Source: Nymphalis io (Eukaryota; Arthropoda; Insecta; Lepidoptera; Nymphalidae). From it: a stretch of DNA of 64,000 nucleotides. A program made the position numbers and the translations under genes. Shown one piece after another: positions 22,356-32,777 of this stretch; the first letter of the stretch is position 1, and every line of letters starts with the position of its first letter. The notes under the pieces were generated by a model. That model worked only from the letters and a program-made list of their open reading frames with translations. It was not told the origin of the DNA and did no database searches. The stretch covers positions 11,532,001-11,596,000 of the forward strand of contig NC_065904.1 in the NCBI RefSeq assembly GCF_905147045.1, given 5' to 3'.

Positions 22356-22501
22356 TACGGTCTTAAATATATATGGTTAGAGTGATTAGTTAAACAATGC
22401 TGTGTCTTCTTTTTTCAAATGTCAAATGAATAATGCCAGAAAGAGAGAAATCTGTTTTTAACGAAACAGCCGCCAAGCAACATTTATAAGTAAGGCCGTA
22501 T
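22356..22501 (-). mobile_element. MITE-M copy 3 with TA duplication
   Basis: Antisense copy at 22358-22499. The right end (minus-strand start) is CGGCCTTACTTATAAATGTT, the left end CGGTCTTAAAT. Flanking TA at 22356-22357 and 22500-22501. The core carries GTTTAACTAATCAC on the minus strand, as in the other copies. Confidence 0.75.
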
Positions 22502-22591
22502 TAAAAACATGTCCAGTTGTTTAACGTGATAATTGTACAAATTATATTTTTTTTTATTTCAACATGACTGATAAATTGAGTACCAAAATTT

Positions 22592-22803
22592 CGATTGGCT
22601 ATTTTGTGTTAATAATTATTCATCTCATGCTCGGAGAGGAAGAGATGAATTATTGACACAAAATATCCGATTGTGTTGAAACCTGCAATTTTTAGATGAT
22701 ATTCTATCACATGAGCATGCATTGGAGTTGCGTTGTTGAATAACCTCCAAACCCATTCTAGAGGAGATGAGCCCCATGACCAGCAGTGGGGCGTTTGCAG
22801 TTG
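22592..22803 (+). mobile_element. SINE-B copy with internal inverted duplication
   Basis: The 3' two thirds follows SINE-B (AACCTGCA, GCATTGGAGTTGCG, CCTCCAAACCCATTCTAGAG, GACCAGCAGTGGGGCGTTTG). The start is unusual: 22592-22626 (ATTTTGTGTTAATAATT ... TTCATCTC) is repeated in inverted orientation at 22642-22673 (GAGATGAATTATTGACACAA, then AATATC), giving an imperfect hairpin of about 32 bp where the ordinary copy has the TTCATCTCGTGCTTGACGG region. Confidence 0.7.
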
Positions 22804-23274
22804 TATTTGAAACGCCAAAACAAAACAAATAATAATAATAATAAATCATGAAAACCAATTCTATAACTACTTGTATCAAATTTCTTTAACACAATTACAA
22901 GTAAATTATTCTCATGTGGGATAGTCAATGATGGGCTATTTCGTGTAATGACCGCTACGGACGTACAGATGCGAGGAAAATTGTTTATCATATATTAATA
23001 ATTATTGAACGTAATTAATTATATTATATCAATTGTAAATGCAAATTTAAATTTTTAATGGTTGATAATTGTTACTTTTTTTAAAAATATCGCCCACATC
23101 CTTAGTTTTCAGCCCATAGTAGTCAGCCTTAGTATAATCACACACAAACAAACAAATAAAGTTGGACAGCCTTCGTTTTTAAAGTTGGCAGAAAATAGAT
23201 AAGTTTTAGATATGTTTAGCGCTGAAATTATAATCTAGAAATCTTATATTTTTATGTCATCTGCTATGTAAAAT
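22804..23274. other. AT-rich DNA, nothing recognised
   Basis: Includes a short (AAT)n run near 22830-22843. Three overlapping antisense frames at 22609-22991 run into the SINE-B copy and are not genes. Confidence 0.5.
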
Positions 23275-23325
23275 GCTTTTTATGGCGTGTCGTGGACGAG
23301 TGATCAAAAGATAATCAATTTATTT
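23275..23325 (+). repeat. 51-bp direct repeat, copy 1
   Basis: Starts GCTTTTTATGGCGTGTCGTG and matches 23827-23877 with a single difference. A truncated SINE-A copy follows five bases later. Confidence 0.9.
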
Positions 23326-23330
23326 ATTTC

Positions 23331-23480
23331 ACAAGGGACATAAAATCTTAGTTGGTGGCGCATTGGCTGTAAGCGATGGTTGACATTTCTTACAATGCAT
23401 ATGTCTAAGGGCGTTTGGTGACCACTTACCATCAGGTGGCCCATATGCTCGTGTACCTTCCTATTCTATAAAATAAAAAA
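23331..23480 (+). mobile_element. SINE-A copy, 5'-truncated
   Basis: Starts inside the element at ACAAGGGACATAAAATCTTA, lacks the TTCCCAAGG step, then GTGGCGCATTGGCTGTAAGC to CTATTCTATAAAATAAAAAA. It sits directly after copy 1 of the 51-bp direct repeat. Confidence 0.85.
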
Positions 23481-23826
23481 ATATGTAAAACTGTTTTTAA
23501 TGATAAGACACATCACCTGAACAAAGGCAAAAATATATATTTAATTCCAAAGTTCTTTAAAAAGGTGTACTTTAAAATAGTTACTATTTGTTCCCCCAAC
23601 AGTACAAGTCCCCCAGATCACCATAATCATTGCATGACACAATAATCCTCTAGTTAATAGAGCGTGTTACGAAACCATTACGGCTATAATGTCTGATTAT
23701 TTTACTGCCTCTGTGTCATGGGCTATAGAAATTATAAAAATGTACGAATTAACCAATAACAAAGACCGCGCCTCTGTCCAATTTGTTAAATTACATAAAA
23801 TTTTAAATTGGTGGTGCACTAGGTAA
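23481..23826. other. DNA between two 51-bp direct repeats
   Basis: Mostly unrecognised. Its last part (ACATAAAATTTTAAATTGGT, then GGTGCACTAGGTAAG) looks like a very worn SINE-A fragment. Confidence 0.4.
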
Positions 23827-23877
23827 GCTTTTTATGGCGTGTCGTGGACGAGCGATCAAAAGATAATCAATTTATTT
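23827..23877 (+). repeat. 51-bp direct repeat, copy 2
   Basis: Single-base difference from 23275-23325. Confidence 0.9.
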
Positions 23878-24060
23878 TATGTTAAGCAAAAGGTTATTCG
23901 TTTTTAAACTTTATTTTTGAAATAGTAAATTATTAAAACATATTCTATTAATGAAAACTAACGACAGAGATGATGTTTGTGTAGTAATCAGAAGTTCAGC
24001 CGTTCATGGTTAAGGCTTGAAGAGGCCTACAGCTTTAATTAAATATCATATTTCAGTGAT

Positions 24061-24200
24061 CCTTCACTGAAAACATCGTCAGGCAACTCATGTTTATTCC
24101 ACCAACCCGCATTGGAGCAGCGTGGTAGAAAAGCTCCAAACCTTCCTCATAAAGAGAGAAGAGGCCTTAGCCCAGCAGTGGGACATTCACAGGCTGTTAC
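24061..24200 (+). mobile_element. SINE-B copy, 5'-truncated
   Basis: Begins in the body (TCACTGAAAACATCGTCAGG), then ACCAACCCGCATTGGAGCAG, CGTGGTAGAAAAGCTCCAAA and the complete tail GCCCAGCAGTGGGACATTCA then CAGGCTGTTAC. The head is missing. Confidence 0.85.
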
Positions 24201-24656
24201 CATATAGATAATGCGGCATAAGCCTTGAGAACTAAGATGGTATGCGCCTGTAGTTATACTGACACATTCATTCTTCAAATTGGAACAACACAATGAGTGA
24301 GACCTCATTAGACAATCTTGCACGTTGTAACTAAATAACATTACAAGATTAAAATGCGTAGAAAATAAAATAATTAAATTTCAACGTGTTCAAGACGAAG
24401 TAAAATTTCAGCAGCAATGAAGGCACTAACATAAGTACTAAGTGGAATAGTTTAGGAACTCAACACCGCGCCGCTACGCTAAACAACGATGTTCCTTGTA
24501 TTACACTTTTGGACCAAATAATGATGCATTCTACGCTTTGAATAATTCTGCGCATACCGTGGACGGCCAAGAGAACCAATGTCTCGATCCTGCAACAACT
24601 GCACATAAAAACGAGACTGTCAAATATTTGCTACTAGCGTGTCCTTCGTTATTTTG
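24201..24656. other. non-coding DNA, nothing recognised
   Basis: No repeat family seen. Short frames overlapping 24496-24678 lead into the LINE remnant but their own sequence is not recognisable. Confidence 0.4.
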
Positions 24657-24899
24657 GTCATATAGCTCGAAGGCCTAACAGCTAAGCCTGACAGCCTAGA
24701 CAAGCTGATGGTGCTTGTCAAAGTAGAGGGGAAAAGACCAAGTAGCCGCTGCTTCACACGGTGGTCGGACCAAGTTACCAACCTCACTGGTCTCCAAGTG
24801 CCCACAGCCCTGAGGCAATCTGAGGACAGAACGGACTGGAGAAAATTCATAGAGATCGTGACCCAGACCCTAGATCAGAGTGGACACGATCTTCAGTAA
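24657..24899 (+). pseudogene. LINE C-terminal remnant, frameshifted
   Basis: In one frame the first bases read GHIARRPNS, the AGH(I/V)xRR motif seen in RTE C-termini. One base shift later the frame continues DSLDKLMVLVKVEGKRPSSR, then TRWSDQVTNLTG, EDRTDWRKFIEIV and ends HDLQ plus stop at 24897-24899. The KVEGKR...RW.DQ...DR..WR pattern is a common tail of insect non-LTR retrotransposon proteins. It differs clearly from the RTE copies and from the remnant at 20505, so it represents another family. The polymerase domain is absent. Confidence 0.65.
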
Positions 24900-25858
24900 T
24901 GAAGCAAACGACCGAGAAAAATGGTATATTAGAATAGTAGGAGTGTGCTAACGAAGTTTTGTTAGGGATTCATTAAAAAAACCTTAGGAGAGATCCCAGA
25001 AACTATGTCCTCTTGAGTTTTAGAAGGATTCACGTTTTACCCAAAATTTTGTCCATTTAGGAATTTTAATTTAATTAAAGCTATTTTAACTAGCTAGCTA
25101 GCCTTACCACGTATGTAAATTTGCAGACTAATATATACATCATAGGTGGTAAAGAAGGTAGGAGGCGTAAGAAGAACGAGAGATAGAATTAAAAAAAAAC
25201 GAAAATAAGAGAAAGAGTAATACGTCATATTATAAAAAAGATACGTTATTAACAGTTTCATTTTTGGATGTAATGCAAAGTTTTTGCATCTCAGGAAATT
25301 CAAATTACAAGAAATATACATTTATAGCTGTACTCTGGAAGTTTATGAACTACTGAGCAATTAGAATTATTTAAATAATATATTTTCTGTACTGTACATA
25401 ATTTTTTATAACGATGGAATTTAACACTTAACTCGTAACAATTTACATCCGAAGATTGCTATTGTTCTTATAAATATATATATTTTTAATTAATTATAAA
25501 TTAAATTTAAATTGAATAAATATTTACTCAATTAATTAATTAATTATTATCCTAATCTAATGATAGTATTACCTTTAATTTAATCCTGTAGGGCTATTAT
25601 GTAAGAAGAAACTCGAAACTCGCCGCAGAAAACATTCGTGAAATGTCAGAAAGTGATATGCGACATTGACCATTATAATTGTAACATTTCAACAACACAC
25701 GCATCAAAATAGTATATCACTATAAATCGGCTGTCAACATTTCACGGATGAGTAATGAAACGAGCTCTTACAGAATGATACAGCTATAATATAACGATTC
25801 AAAAGTGCTTCTCAATACATATTGATTTTATTACACGAATATTTCACACATTACAGTT
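24900..25858. other. AT-rich DNA, nothing recognised
   Basis: Includes TAATTAATTAAT-type low complexity at about 25480-25550. No exon or repeat family seen. Confidence 0.5.
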
Positions 25859-26149
25859 ACTGGTGGTAGGGCTTTGTGCAAGCTCGTCTGGGTAGGTACC
25901 ACCCACTCATCAGATATTCTACCGCAAAACAGCAATACTTGATATTGTTGTGTTCCGGTTTGAAGGGTGAGTGAGCCAGTGTAATTACAGGCACAAGGGA
26001 CATAAAATCTTAGTTCCCAAGGTTGGTGGCGCATTGGCTATAAACGATGGTTGACATTTCTTACAATGCCAACGTCTAAGGGCGTTTGGTGACCACTTAC
26101 CGTCAGGTGGCCCATATGCTCGTCCACCTTCCTATTCTATAAAAAAAAA
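25859..26149 (+). mobile_element. SINE-A copy, full length
   Basis: ACTGGTGGTAGGGCTTTGTG at the start, complete core including GGGACATAAAATCTTAGTTC then CCAAGG, and CTATTCTATA plus A-run at the end. The antisense frame 25831-26034 is the recurring spurious peptide of this SINE. No clear target-site duplication. Confidence 0.9.
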
Positions 26150-27041
26150 TCATTCATTAAATCTCAAAAGTTAGCAGATTGTAACGAGATCTGCGAGAAA
26201 GTCCCCAGCACAAAACTAAGGCTAGTTATAAAGGCCAGATGTTACATTTATTTAGTATTGATAAGTAAGTAGCGTATTTAGATTTGATCGGGATAAACAA
26301 ATGATCTCATATCTTAATAACTGGGTTACATCTGTATATGTTAAGGTCGAGTTCTTGTAATGTACTCTATATTGTGTTTATGGGACGAATGACTTGTCAG
26401 GGCTTGTATTATATATAAAGTTCATATGCGAGCTATATGAAGCTTTTAGTCTGATGTAAAATAAATATAAACATATTTTAATTGACATATTTCATAAACT
26501 CTTCTTTGTCCGTTTATATATCGCATAATGAACGTTTTATTTAAAATGTTTTTAATGTAACATTTTACTTAAGTTTCCTAATTTCAGGTGAAGGAAAACA
26601 TCGTGAGGAAATCTGCATGTGTCTAATTACTCTGAAATTATGCCATATTACTAGTTAAACATAACACCCACTCTTCGAGAGTATATTAAATGTTCGTTAA
26701 TCGGCTGCAGTTAAATAGTCTAACACTGGTTATAAGATATCATGGTTACTATTGGTAGAAATACTTATTTATGTACTTCACTTAATATATTTAATAATAT
26801 TTTTATATTGTATTTGATTTAATAAAAATATATAAATAGGTTTCAGAACGTCATTGGTATTGTTTGGTATAAAGTTAAAAAAACAGTTTTCCCACGCTTT
26901 TATTATAAAAGGGAACTGAACGACTGTCATCGAATTAACAATATATGATATTTTGTTTAAATTTAATTTAAATGATCTCATAAGCTTATTATATTAAAGA
27001 TTTAAAAAAATAACAAATAATAAAGTTTATTACTTCTACAA
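26150..27041. other. AT-rich DNA with one SINE-B scrap
   Basis: 26586-26649 (GGTGAAGGAAAACATCGTGA, then GGAAATCTGCATGTGTC) is an internal fragment of SINE-B on the plus strand. Nothing else was recognised. Confidence 0.55.
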
Positions 27042-27328
27042 GACGAGATGGCCTAGTGGTTAGAACGCGTGAATCTTAACCGATATTCGTGGGTTCAAAC
27101 GCGGGTAAACACCACTGAATTTTCATGTGCTTAATTTGTGATTAAAATTCATCTAGTGCTTGACGGTGAAGGAAAACATCGTGAGGAAACCTGCATGTGT
27201 CTAATTTCCGCCCGTATAAACAAAGCATTAAACCCGCATTGGAGCAGCGTGGTGGAATAAGCTCCAAACCTTCTCCTCAAAAAGGGAGAGGATGCCTTAG
27301 GCCAGCAGTGGGACATTCACAGGCTGTA
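27042..27328 (+). mobile_element. SINE-B copy with internal change
   Basis: Head GAGATGGCCTAGTGGTTAGA, then a B-box region with one change (GGGTTCAAACGCGGG), the usual body to CTGCATGTGTCTAATTTC, and then a replaced stretch (CGCCCGTATAAACAAAGC) instead of the normal CACTGAAATTCTGCCACATG. The 3' half is normal and ends CAGCAGTGGGACATTCACAG then GCTGTAAG. The 67-codon frame starting inside it is not a gene. Confidence 0.85.
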
Positions 27329-28576
27329 AGCGTACAGCTAGGGTTAGGAGTGACGTTGAGGAGGTACAACTATAGCCTATATATATATATATATATATAA
27401 TGAGCTGATTAGGTCGAGATGGGTCTATTGTACAATTAACAGTTGCATCATTATCGTGTTCACAAGTGTAAGATTCGTTACGGGCGATGTGTGAAGTTGT
27501 CTATTGTAGTAGCCGGATGATCGTCAGAGTCGATCGGGAACGAGCGAGCTGTCAGAGTTCCTATTACCTAGTTAAAATAGTTACCGTTCTGTTCTATGTA
27601 GTTTTACAACTTAGAACTAGCGGAATATAACTTATGGAAATGGTAAATATAATAGCGGCAACTGCAAAGTAGATTTTGGACATTAGAATGGCGAACCATC
27701 ATGGCCACACACCATTCAGACCACCCTAATAATCTTGAATCTCAAAAAGACCAAACGAAAAATTCACAATCCAAAAGTTATATTTATAAAACTGTGAAAT
27801 ACAAATGTATTAACCGATGGGAAGGTACAAAACATATATGTACACATATATTACAGTTTCATATTACATCTCTTTTGTCTATAATCACACTGTCTAACTA
27901 ATTCTTCGAACAAGAACAAAGCAATATATTTTTAACGCTTAGCGATAAAAAAACAAAAAAACGTATTTAATTCCTAGCCTAAAAGTTATTCTCCGTATAT
28001 CTGTTTTAGCAAAAAAATAAACAATTATACAACTAACACAATAGCAATTATATAAAATTCGATATCAATGAAAAATTTTATCGGAACAAAAAAATCGGAA
28101 TCTTTCTTGTCTATAAGATAATCACATAATATCTAAAGTCATGATTACATTTAGCTAAATTGCAGAGGATAGTGGCCTGTGTAAGTATAGCAACGCTTAC
28201 TGCTCAACGCTGAAAAAAATATTTTAAGTGGCCCTGCGCAAATAACAGCGAATTGGACTTAATGTGAGCACAGCAGACTAGACTAACGTGTTTCTATATA
28301 GTTATCAGCACATCGAATCTCTAGAGACGGAGCTCGCAAGATAACTCGCTTAATAAACGGGATAAGCGAAATAAGCGAAACTGTTTCGCTTAAAGTCTTA
28401 TTCGTAACTAACTTCGTCAGCCACTAATGTTTTCGTAGTGCTATCAACAGTTACTGATGTCGATATGCACTCGCTCCAAAGATACGCTTTGCTTAATTTG
28501 ATTGGTTATTTTAATAAAGCTGTTAGTTATTGTTATGTTGAAAATTTTATATCCGATAATGGGGCGAATGAATACT
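27329..28576. other. AT-rich DNA with (AT)n and a short palindromic cluster
   Basis: Contains (AT)n at 27378-27399. TAAGCGAAA occurs at 28363-28371 and 28372-28380, with its inverted copy TTTCGCTTA at 28384-28392. The 66-codon frame at 27701-27901 has no known motif. Confidence 0.5.
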
Positions 28577-28670
28577 ATCCACCAACCCGCATTGGCGCAG
28601 CGTGGTAGATAAAGCTCCAAACCATCTCCTCAAAAAGGAGAAAAAAGATGCACAGTTTACAAGCTGTTAC
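28577..28670 (+). mobile_element. SINE-B 3' fragment
   Basis: CCACCAACCCGCATTGGCGC, then AGCGTGGTAGATAAAGCTCC to a damaged tail CACAGTTTACAAGCTGTTAC that has lost the CAGCAGTGG step. Confidence 0.75.
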
Positions 28671-29727
28671 TTTTATAAATACTGACACTTTTCAAGAGTA
28701 ACACTTAGTACAAACCACTAACGTTCCCAAAGAGTGATCAGTGAAAACTAAAATTTGAATCCTTGATATAATTAAACCATTTAAATTAGCAAAGCTGGCA
28801 TTTATAATATGGTAATTATAGTAATAAAAAACGGAAAAAATAGAAGCAATTGCAAACACATTCCTCTTTAAAAATAAATTCTGTCCCGTTCTGTAAAGTG
28901 TATTGGAGTCTCGTGTATGAAAGTCAAGTTATTCAAGGTGAAACTTAAAAAAAATTACTAAGAAAAAGTTTTACAAATTTTATCTGAAGCGATATTTACA
29001 TATACAGCTCCCATTCTTAAGGCAAAACGCGAAGTGCTACGCTTACCTGGTTTATGCTTACGCTACCCAATTCTTCTAACAAAATGTCACTTTATCGCAA
29101 CCAAATCGAAACGTAATCGTTGCCATTTAGCCGTTTCCTATTACACACAAGTACCCAGTTGCGTTTCCGTCGAAGTTGGATCGGAATAGAATCGGTAATG
29201 TACCGTAATCGTATCGTAACCATTATAAATTAGTAGAATTTACGATTCAGCTGAAGTTTATTTCTGTTACCCTTATAAATTCGTAGAATTAGCTCCCTGT
29301 ATAAATGATAACGCGAGGTTAAGTATACTCTAATTACATACTTCCTGGGTACAGGAGGGCTGGCTCATTTTTCGCCCAGAGAATCGGAATTATGATTCTA
29401 ATTGGAAATGCTGCTAGCATTCTTGCCACCATTCCACGCGGTCATGATTTGTACAGTAATTATTTATTATTTGTATTTGTTTTTATTTAATTTAAAACAT
29501 TACATATAGTTGCAAGATAAAATTAAAGCGGCTCAACTATAGAGATCTTTATTTGTAGCGAGAATTTAAAGGCATAGCCAAGACTCACGCTTTTCAAATC
29601 ATTCATACGAAGTACTTTACTGCACTTCTGTTGCATGTTATTGCTCTATCGTCTAAGGATGTGAAACAATATCATATATGTGCAAAAATAAGCTATTTTA
29701 AAGTCAAATCTTAAAGGTATGTCCCTT
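28671..29727. other. non-coding DNA, nothing assignable
   Basis: A stretch of more balanced composition at 29000-29300 carries repeated CGTAATCGT-like words and two near copies of TTATAAATTnGTAGAATT (29223-29240 and 29274-29290). No exon was recognised. Confidence 0.4.
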
Positions 29728-29930
29728 GCTTGTACTATGGAAACCAGACAACTGATATACTACAAATACTCCTTTTTTTGTAAATACATACTTATATAGA
29801 TAATTACATTCAGACTCAGGACAAACAGACATGTTCATGCACAAAAAATTGAACCCACAACCTTCAGCGTGACAGGCGAGCTACAGGCAAAAGGCATGGT
29901 AGATTACCAACTGCGCCAACCGGCCCGTCT
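29728..29930 (-). mobile_element. SINE-C copy, 3'-truncated
   Basis: Antisense copy. At left TGTACTATGGAAACCAGACA, then AATACATACTTATATAGATA, ATTCAGACTCAGGACAAACA and at right CAACTGCGCCAACCGGCC, the tRNA-like head. The last part of the element (GATGGCCGTGTGTG region) is missing. Confidence 0.8.
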
Positions 29931-30300
29931 CAGTCGCGGTTGAAAATAAACATATTGGATACAATTACAAAATACGATGAATTATTATACCGAAACATTA
30001 AAATGGTATAATGGGAGATGTTGAAGGATTTTTGTCACAAACAGAATTCCTTGCGAACAAAGCCGCGGGATCAGCTAGTTTTCGTATAAATTTATTTATG
30101 ATTTCAACAGCGCACGCAATGGAAGCTCTCGAGCGTTCATTTTTTCCGCCTTACGCCACAAACAACATAATAACGTTGGCTAATTTGCATAAAATATTCA
30201 TAAGCTTTAACTTTTAAAGGTAAACTTTCCTTTGGAATCAATATGCCAATGGTGAAACCGTAACGAAAACCCCTTCAGTAGTCCCTGATAATAATGTCCT
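29931..30300. other. non-coding DNA, nothing recognised
   Basis: The 68-codon frame at 30011-30217 has no recognisable motif; I do not call it. Confidence 0.4.
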
Positions 30301-30403
30301 CCTGACAGAAAACCCCGTTAACTTTTTATTGGCCCGACCTGAAAATTGAACCCAGGACCTCCGAGTCAGCGGCCTTATATCTAGCCACTAGACCAACGAG
30401 GCG
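30301..30403 (-). mobile_element. SINE-D head fragment
   Basis: On the minus strand: GCCTCGTTGGTCTAGTGGCT, GCCGCTGACTCGGAGGTCCT, GGGTTCAATTTTCAGGTCGG, then GGCCAATAAAAAGTTAACGG. The B box GGTTCAATT is better preserved here than in the full-length copy at 21931. The body is absent. Confidence 0.8.
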
Positions 30404-30614
30404 GTTAAATCAGTATTCAGTCCCTGATATCAGAATTCAGTAGTCCATGTATAAACACACACATACATAGATACTGTACATAGAAGATTGATCTATAATC
30501 AAATGGTTTACAACAATGACTCGCTTAAAACCGGAGTTTGAATTTAAAAAAATATTAAAATGTAGAAATAGAATGAGAGAGAGTCTCATCAAATACCTCG
30601 AATTAGTTTGTACG

Positions 30615-30850
30615 ACAACTTCCCTTCAAGGAAGACAGGAACTGAAATAGAAAAGGAACTTGCTCACATTCCGAATCAACGAAGTAGTCGTATGGTCTAT
30701 ACGATGTCAAAGTTTTTAATCCTGAAACGTAAATTATAACGCTGCCTGGCAATAAACATGCAGACGATTTAAATAAAATTAATATAAATTAAAGATAAGA
30801 CGAAAGAAGGTACAACAAAGCTACCGGTAATACGTCTATGGAGTTACAAA
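30615..30850 (+). repeat. repeat F copy 1
   Basis: Shares CACATTCCGAATCAACGAAG, then TAGTCG; TATACGATGTCAAAG; TTTAATCCTGAAACGTAAAT; GCTGCCTGGCAATAAACATG with 39555-39875 and 43850-44125. Non-coding, family unknown. Confidence 0.65.
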
Positions 30851-31270
30851 TACAATAAAAAATACCTCGAATTCGTGACATAATATTGTAAACCTATAAT
30901 ATTATTTAACAATATATTTGTAAATAATTACAAAGAATCATTAGGTTATATAAAATTCTTCCAGTTATTGAATTATATTTAAATATAGATTTTTATCAAT
31001 GTAATAGATACTTCTTGGTTCGAAGTCTTTATAAATAAATTTAGAACATGATATTGTAATTTTAAAATTGACAATAATAAAAAGGAACAGTTGGTTGTTA
31101 TACGATAATACATGCGGACATATTGTAATTGCTATTTTAAAGAAAAGAAGAAATATAATCATTGTAAACTGGTCTTTTTGAAAATAATTTTCAAATTCCC
31201 GTTAATCTGAAGTTGTGGCTACAATATTTTGCTGTCAAAATTTAAGTAATAAGAATTATAACCTTTTCAT
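30851..31270. other. AT-rich DNA, nothing recognised
   Basis: No element seen before the RTE fragment tail. Confidence 0.5.
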
Positions 31271-31273
31271 AAT

Positions 31274-31553
31274 CAATCATCATCATCATCATATCAGCCG
31301 AAAGACGTCAACTGCTGGACAAAGGCCTCCCTCAAGGATTTCCACGTTGGCCGATCTTGCGCTGCCCACATCCAACGGCTTCCCGCGACTCGTTCTAAGT
31401 CGTCGGTCCACCTTGTAGGGGGCCTGCCCACGCTACGTCTTCCGGTTCGTGGTCGCCACTCGAGAACCTTTCTGCCCCAGCGGCCGTCGGTTCTGCGAGC
31501 AATGTGCCCCGCCCACTGCCACTTCAATTTAGCAATTCTTCGGGCTATGTCAA
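31274..31553 (-). pseudogene. RTE-clade LINE C-terminal fragment with (ATG)n tail
   Basis: On the minus strand, from about 31553 the sequence encodes IDIARRIAKLKWQWAGHIAR, then RTDGRWGRKVLEW, GRPPTRWTDDLERVAG and FVQQLTSFG, with a TGA stop at 31294-31296. This aligns end to end with the last 85 or so residues of the RTE copy at 12404-14683 but differs at many positions, so it is a related, separate subfamily. The stop is followed on that strand by a (ATG)n run at 31274-31292, the element's microsatellite tail. Everything upstream was not copied. I found no clear target-site duplication. Confidence 0.88.
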
Positions 31554-32094
31554 TATAATTTATAAATAAATAAGCATTTTATAAATGACGTATATATTTT
31601 TCTAAAGTCCATAGAAAGAGACGTAGCGATAACATTAATATAAAATATAATATAGATTAAAAAGACACTTACGCACTACAAAATAAATAAGCTTTTCTGT
31701 GATAGTATATTAGAACTTTTTTTTAAACTTTGATGTCACTTTTATTAAATCAGTTCATTTACTATTTTTCAATGCTTCGAACATTCTGTGTAAAAAAAAA
31801 ACGAAAATGAAACCATTAAAAACAATCGAATAACATTATACAAGACGCTCCTCTCAATTCAACGCCAAGTGTCCAATCTCCATATTGGACGATTAAGCAA
31901 ATTTAAATGTCGATACGCATTTAATGAATTTATTCAGTCGCTGCAGAGTTGTTGATAAAGCCAGAGTACAGTTTTAATGAGTTTTACAACTCATTATTTA
32001 AGATATGTCGAAACATATGACGTCGGTGAATATGTTATTAATTAAATTATAGTTACTTATATATCATTTATATTAACGGAATACAATTTATGAA
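31554..32094. other. AT-rich DNA, nothing recognised
   Basis: No exon or repeat family seen. Confidence 0.5.
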
Positions 32095-32185
32095 GTAATA
32101 ATAATATCCTGGGACATTATTCACACACGGCCGTCTGATCCCAAAATAAGCAGAGTTTGTACTATGGAAACCAGATAACTGATAT

Positions 32186-32622
32186 TTTTATTTATTTTTA
32201 TAGAATAGGCAGGTGGACGAGCATATAGGCCACCTGATGGTAAGTGGTCACCAACGCACATAGACATTGGCATTGTAAGAAATGTTAACCATCGCTTACA
32301 TCTTAGTTCCCAAGGTTGGTGGCGCATTGGATATGTAAGCGATGCCATACATACATACAAAGCCAATGTCTATGGGCGTTGGTGACCACTTACCATCAGG
32401 TGGTCCATATGCTCGTCCGCCTTCCTATTCTATAAAAAAAAAACATCGCCAAAGCGCCACCAACCATGGGAACTAAGATGTTATGTCCCTTGTGCCTGTA
32501 ATTACACTGGCTCACTCACCCTTCAAACCGGAACACAACAATACCAAGTACTGCTGTTTTGCCGTAGAATATCTGATAAGTGGGTGCTTGCACAGACGAG
32601 CCTGCACAAACCTCTACCACCA
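32186..32622 (-). mobile_element. SINE-A copy inside SINE-C, itself interrupted
   Basis: Antisense SINE-A: 3' part at 32186-32302 (TATAGAATAGGCAGGTGGAC to AACCATCGCTTACATC) and 5' part at 32443-32622 (ACATCGCCAAAGCGCCACCA to CCTCTACCACCA). The two parts join across a second, plus-strand SINE-A fragment. The host SINE-C duplicates only ATAT at the edges. Confidence 0.88.
32303..32442 (+). mobile_element. 5'-truncated SINE-A inside a SINE-A
   Basis: Starts TTAGTTCCCAAGGTTGGTGG and ends CTATTCTATA plus A-run, opposite in orientation to the SINE-A it sits in. It is bounded by ACATC at 32298-32302 and 32443-32447, a 5-bp target-site duplication. About 20 bases of its interior are replaced by CCATACATACATACAAA. 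Confidence 0.88.
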
Positions 32623-32777
32623 ATATACTACATATACTAATTTTCTTTTGTAAATACATACTTACATAGATAATTACACCCAGACCCAGCGCAAACAGAC
32701 ATGTGTTGGGTGGAAATCGAACCAACAACCTTCGGCGTGAAAGGAAAGTATCTACCAACCACATCAACAGGCCCGTT

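Larger units (their letters stand above)
32095..32777 (-). mobile_element. SINE-C copy split by nested SINE-A insertions
   Basis: The left part 32095-32185 (TCACACACGGCCGTCTGATC, ACTATGGAAACCAGATAACT, then GATAT) and right part 32623-32777 (TACATATACTAATTTTCTTT, GATAATTACACCCAGACCCA, then head CAACCACATCAACAGGCCCG) together make one antisense SINE-C. It is interrupted between ATAT at 32182-32185 and ATAT at 32623-32626, where a SINE-A copy inserted. Confidence 0.88.

Noticed and set aside
25831..26034. Recurring peptide beginning RHQPWELRFYVPCACNYTGS, also at 32121, 45813, 54596 and 61332
   Set aside because: It is the antisense translation of SINE-A. Its recurrence follows the repeat, it has no independent start context, and it breaks wherever SINE-A is mutated.
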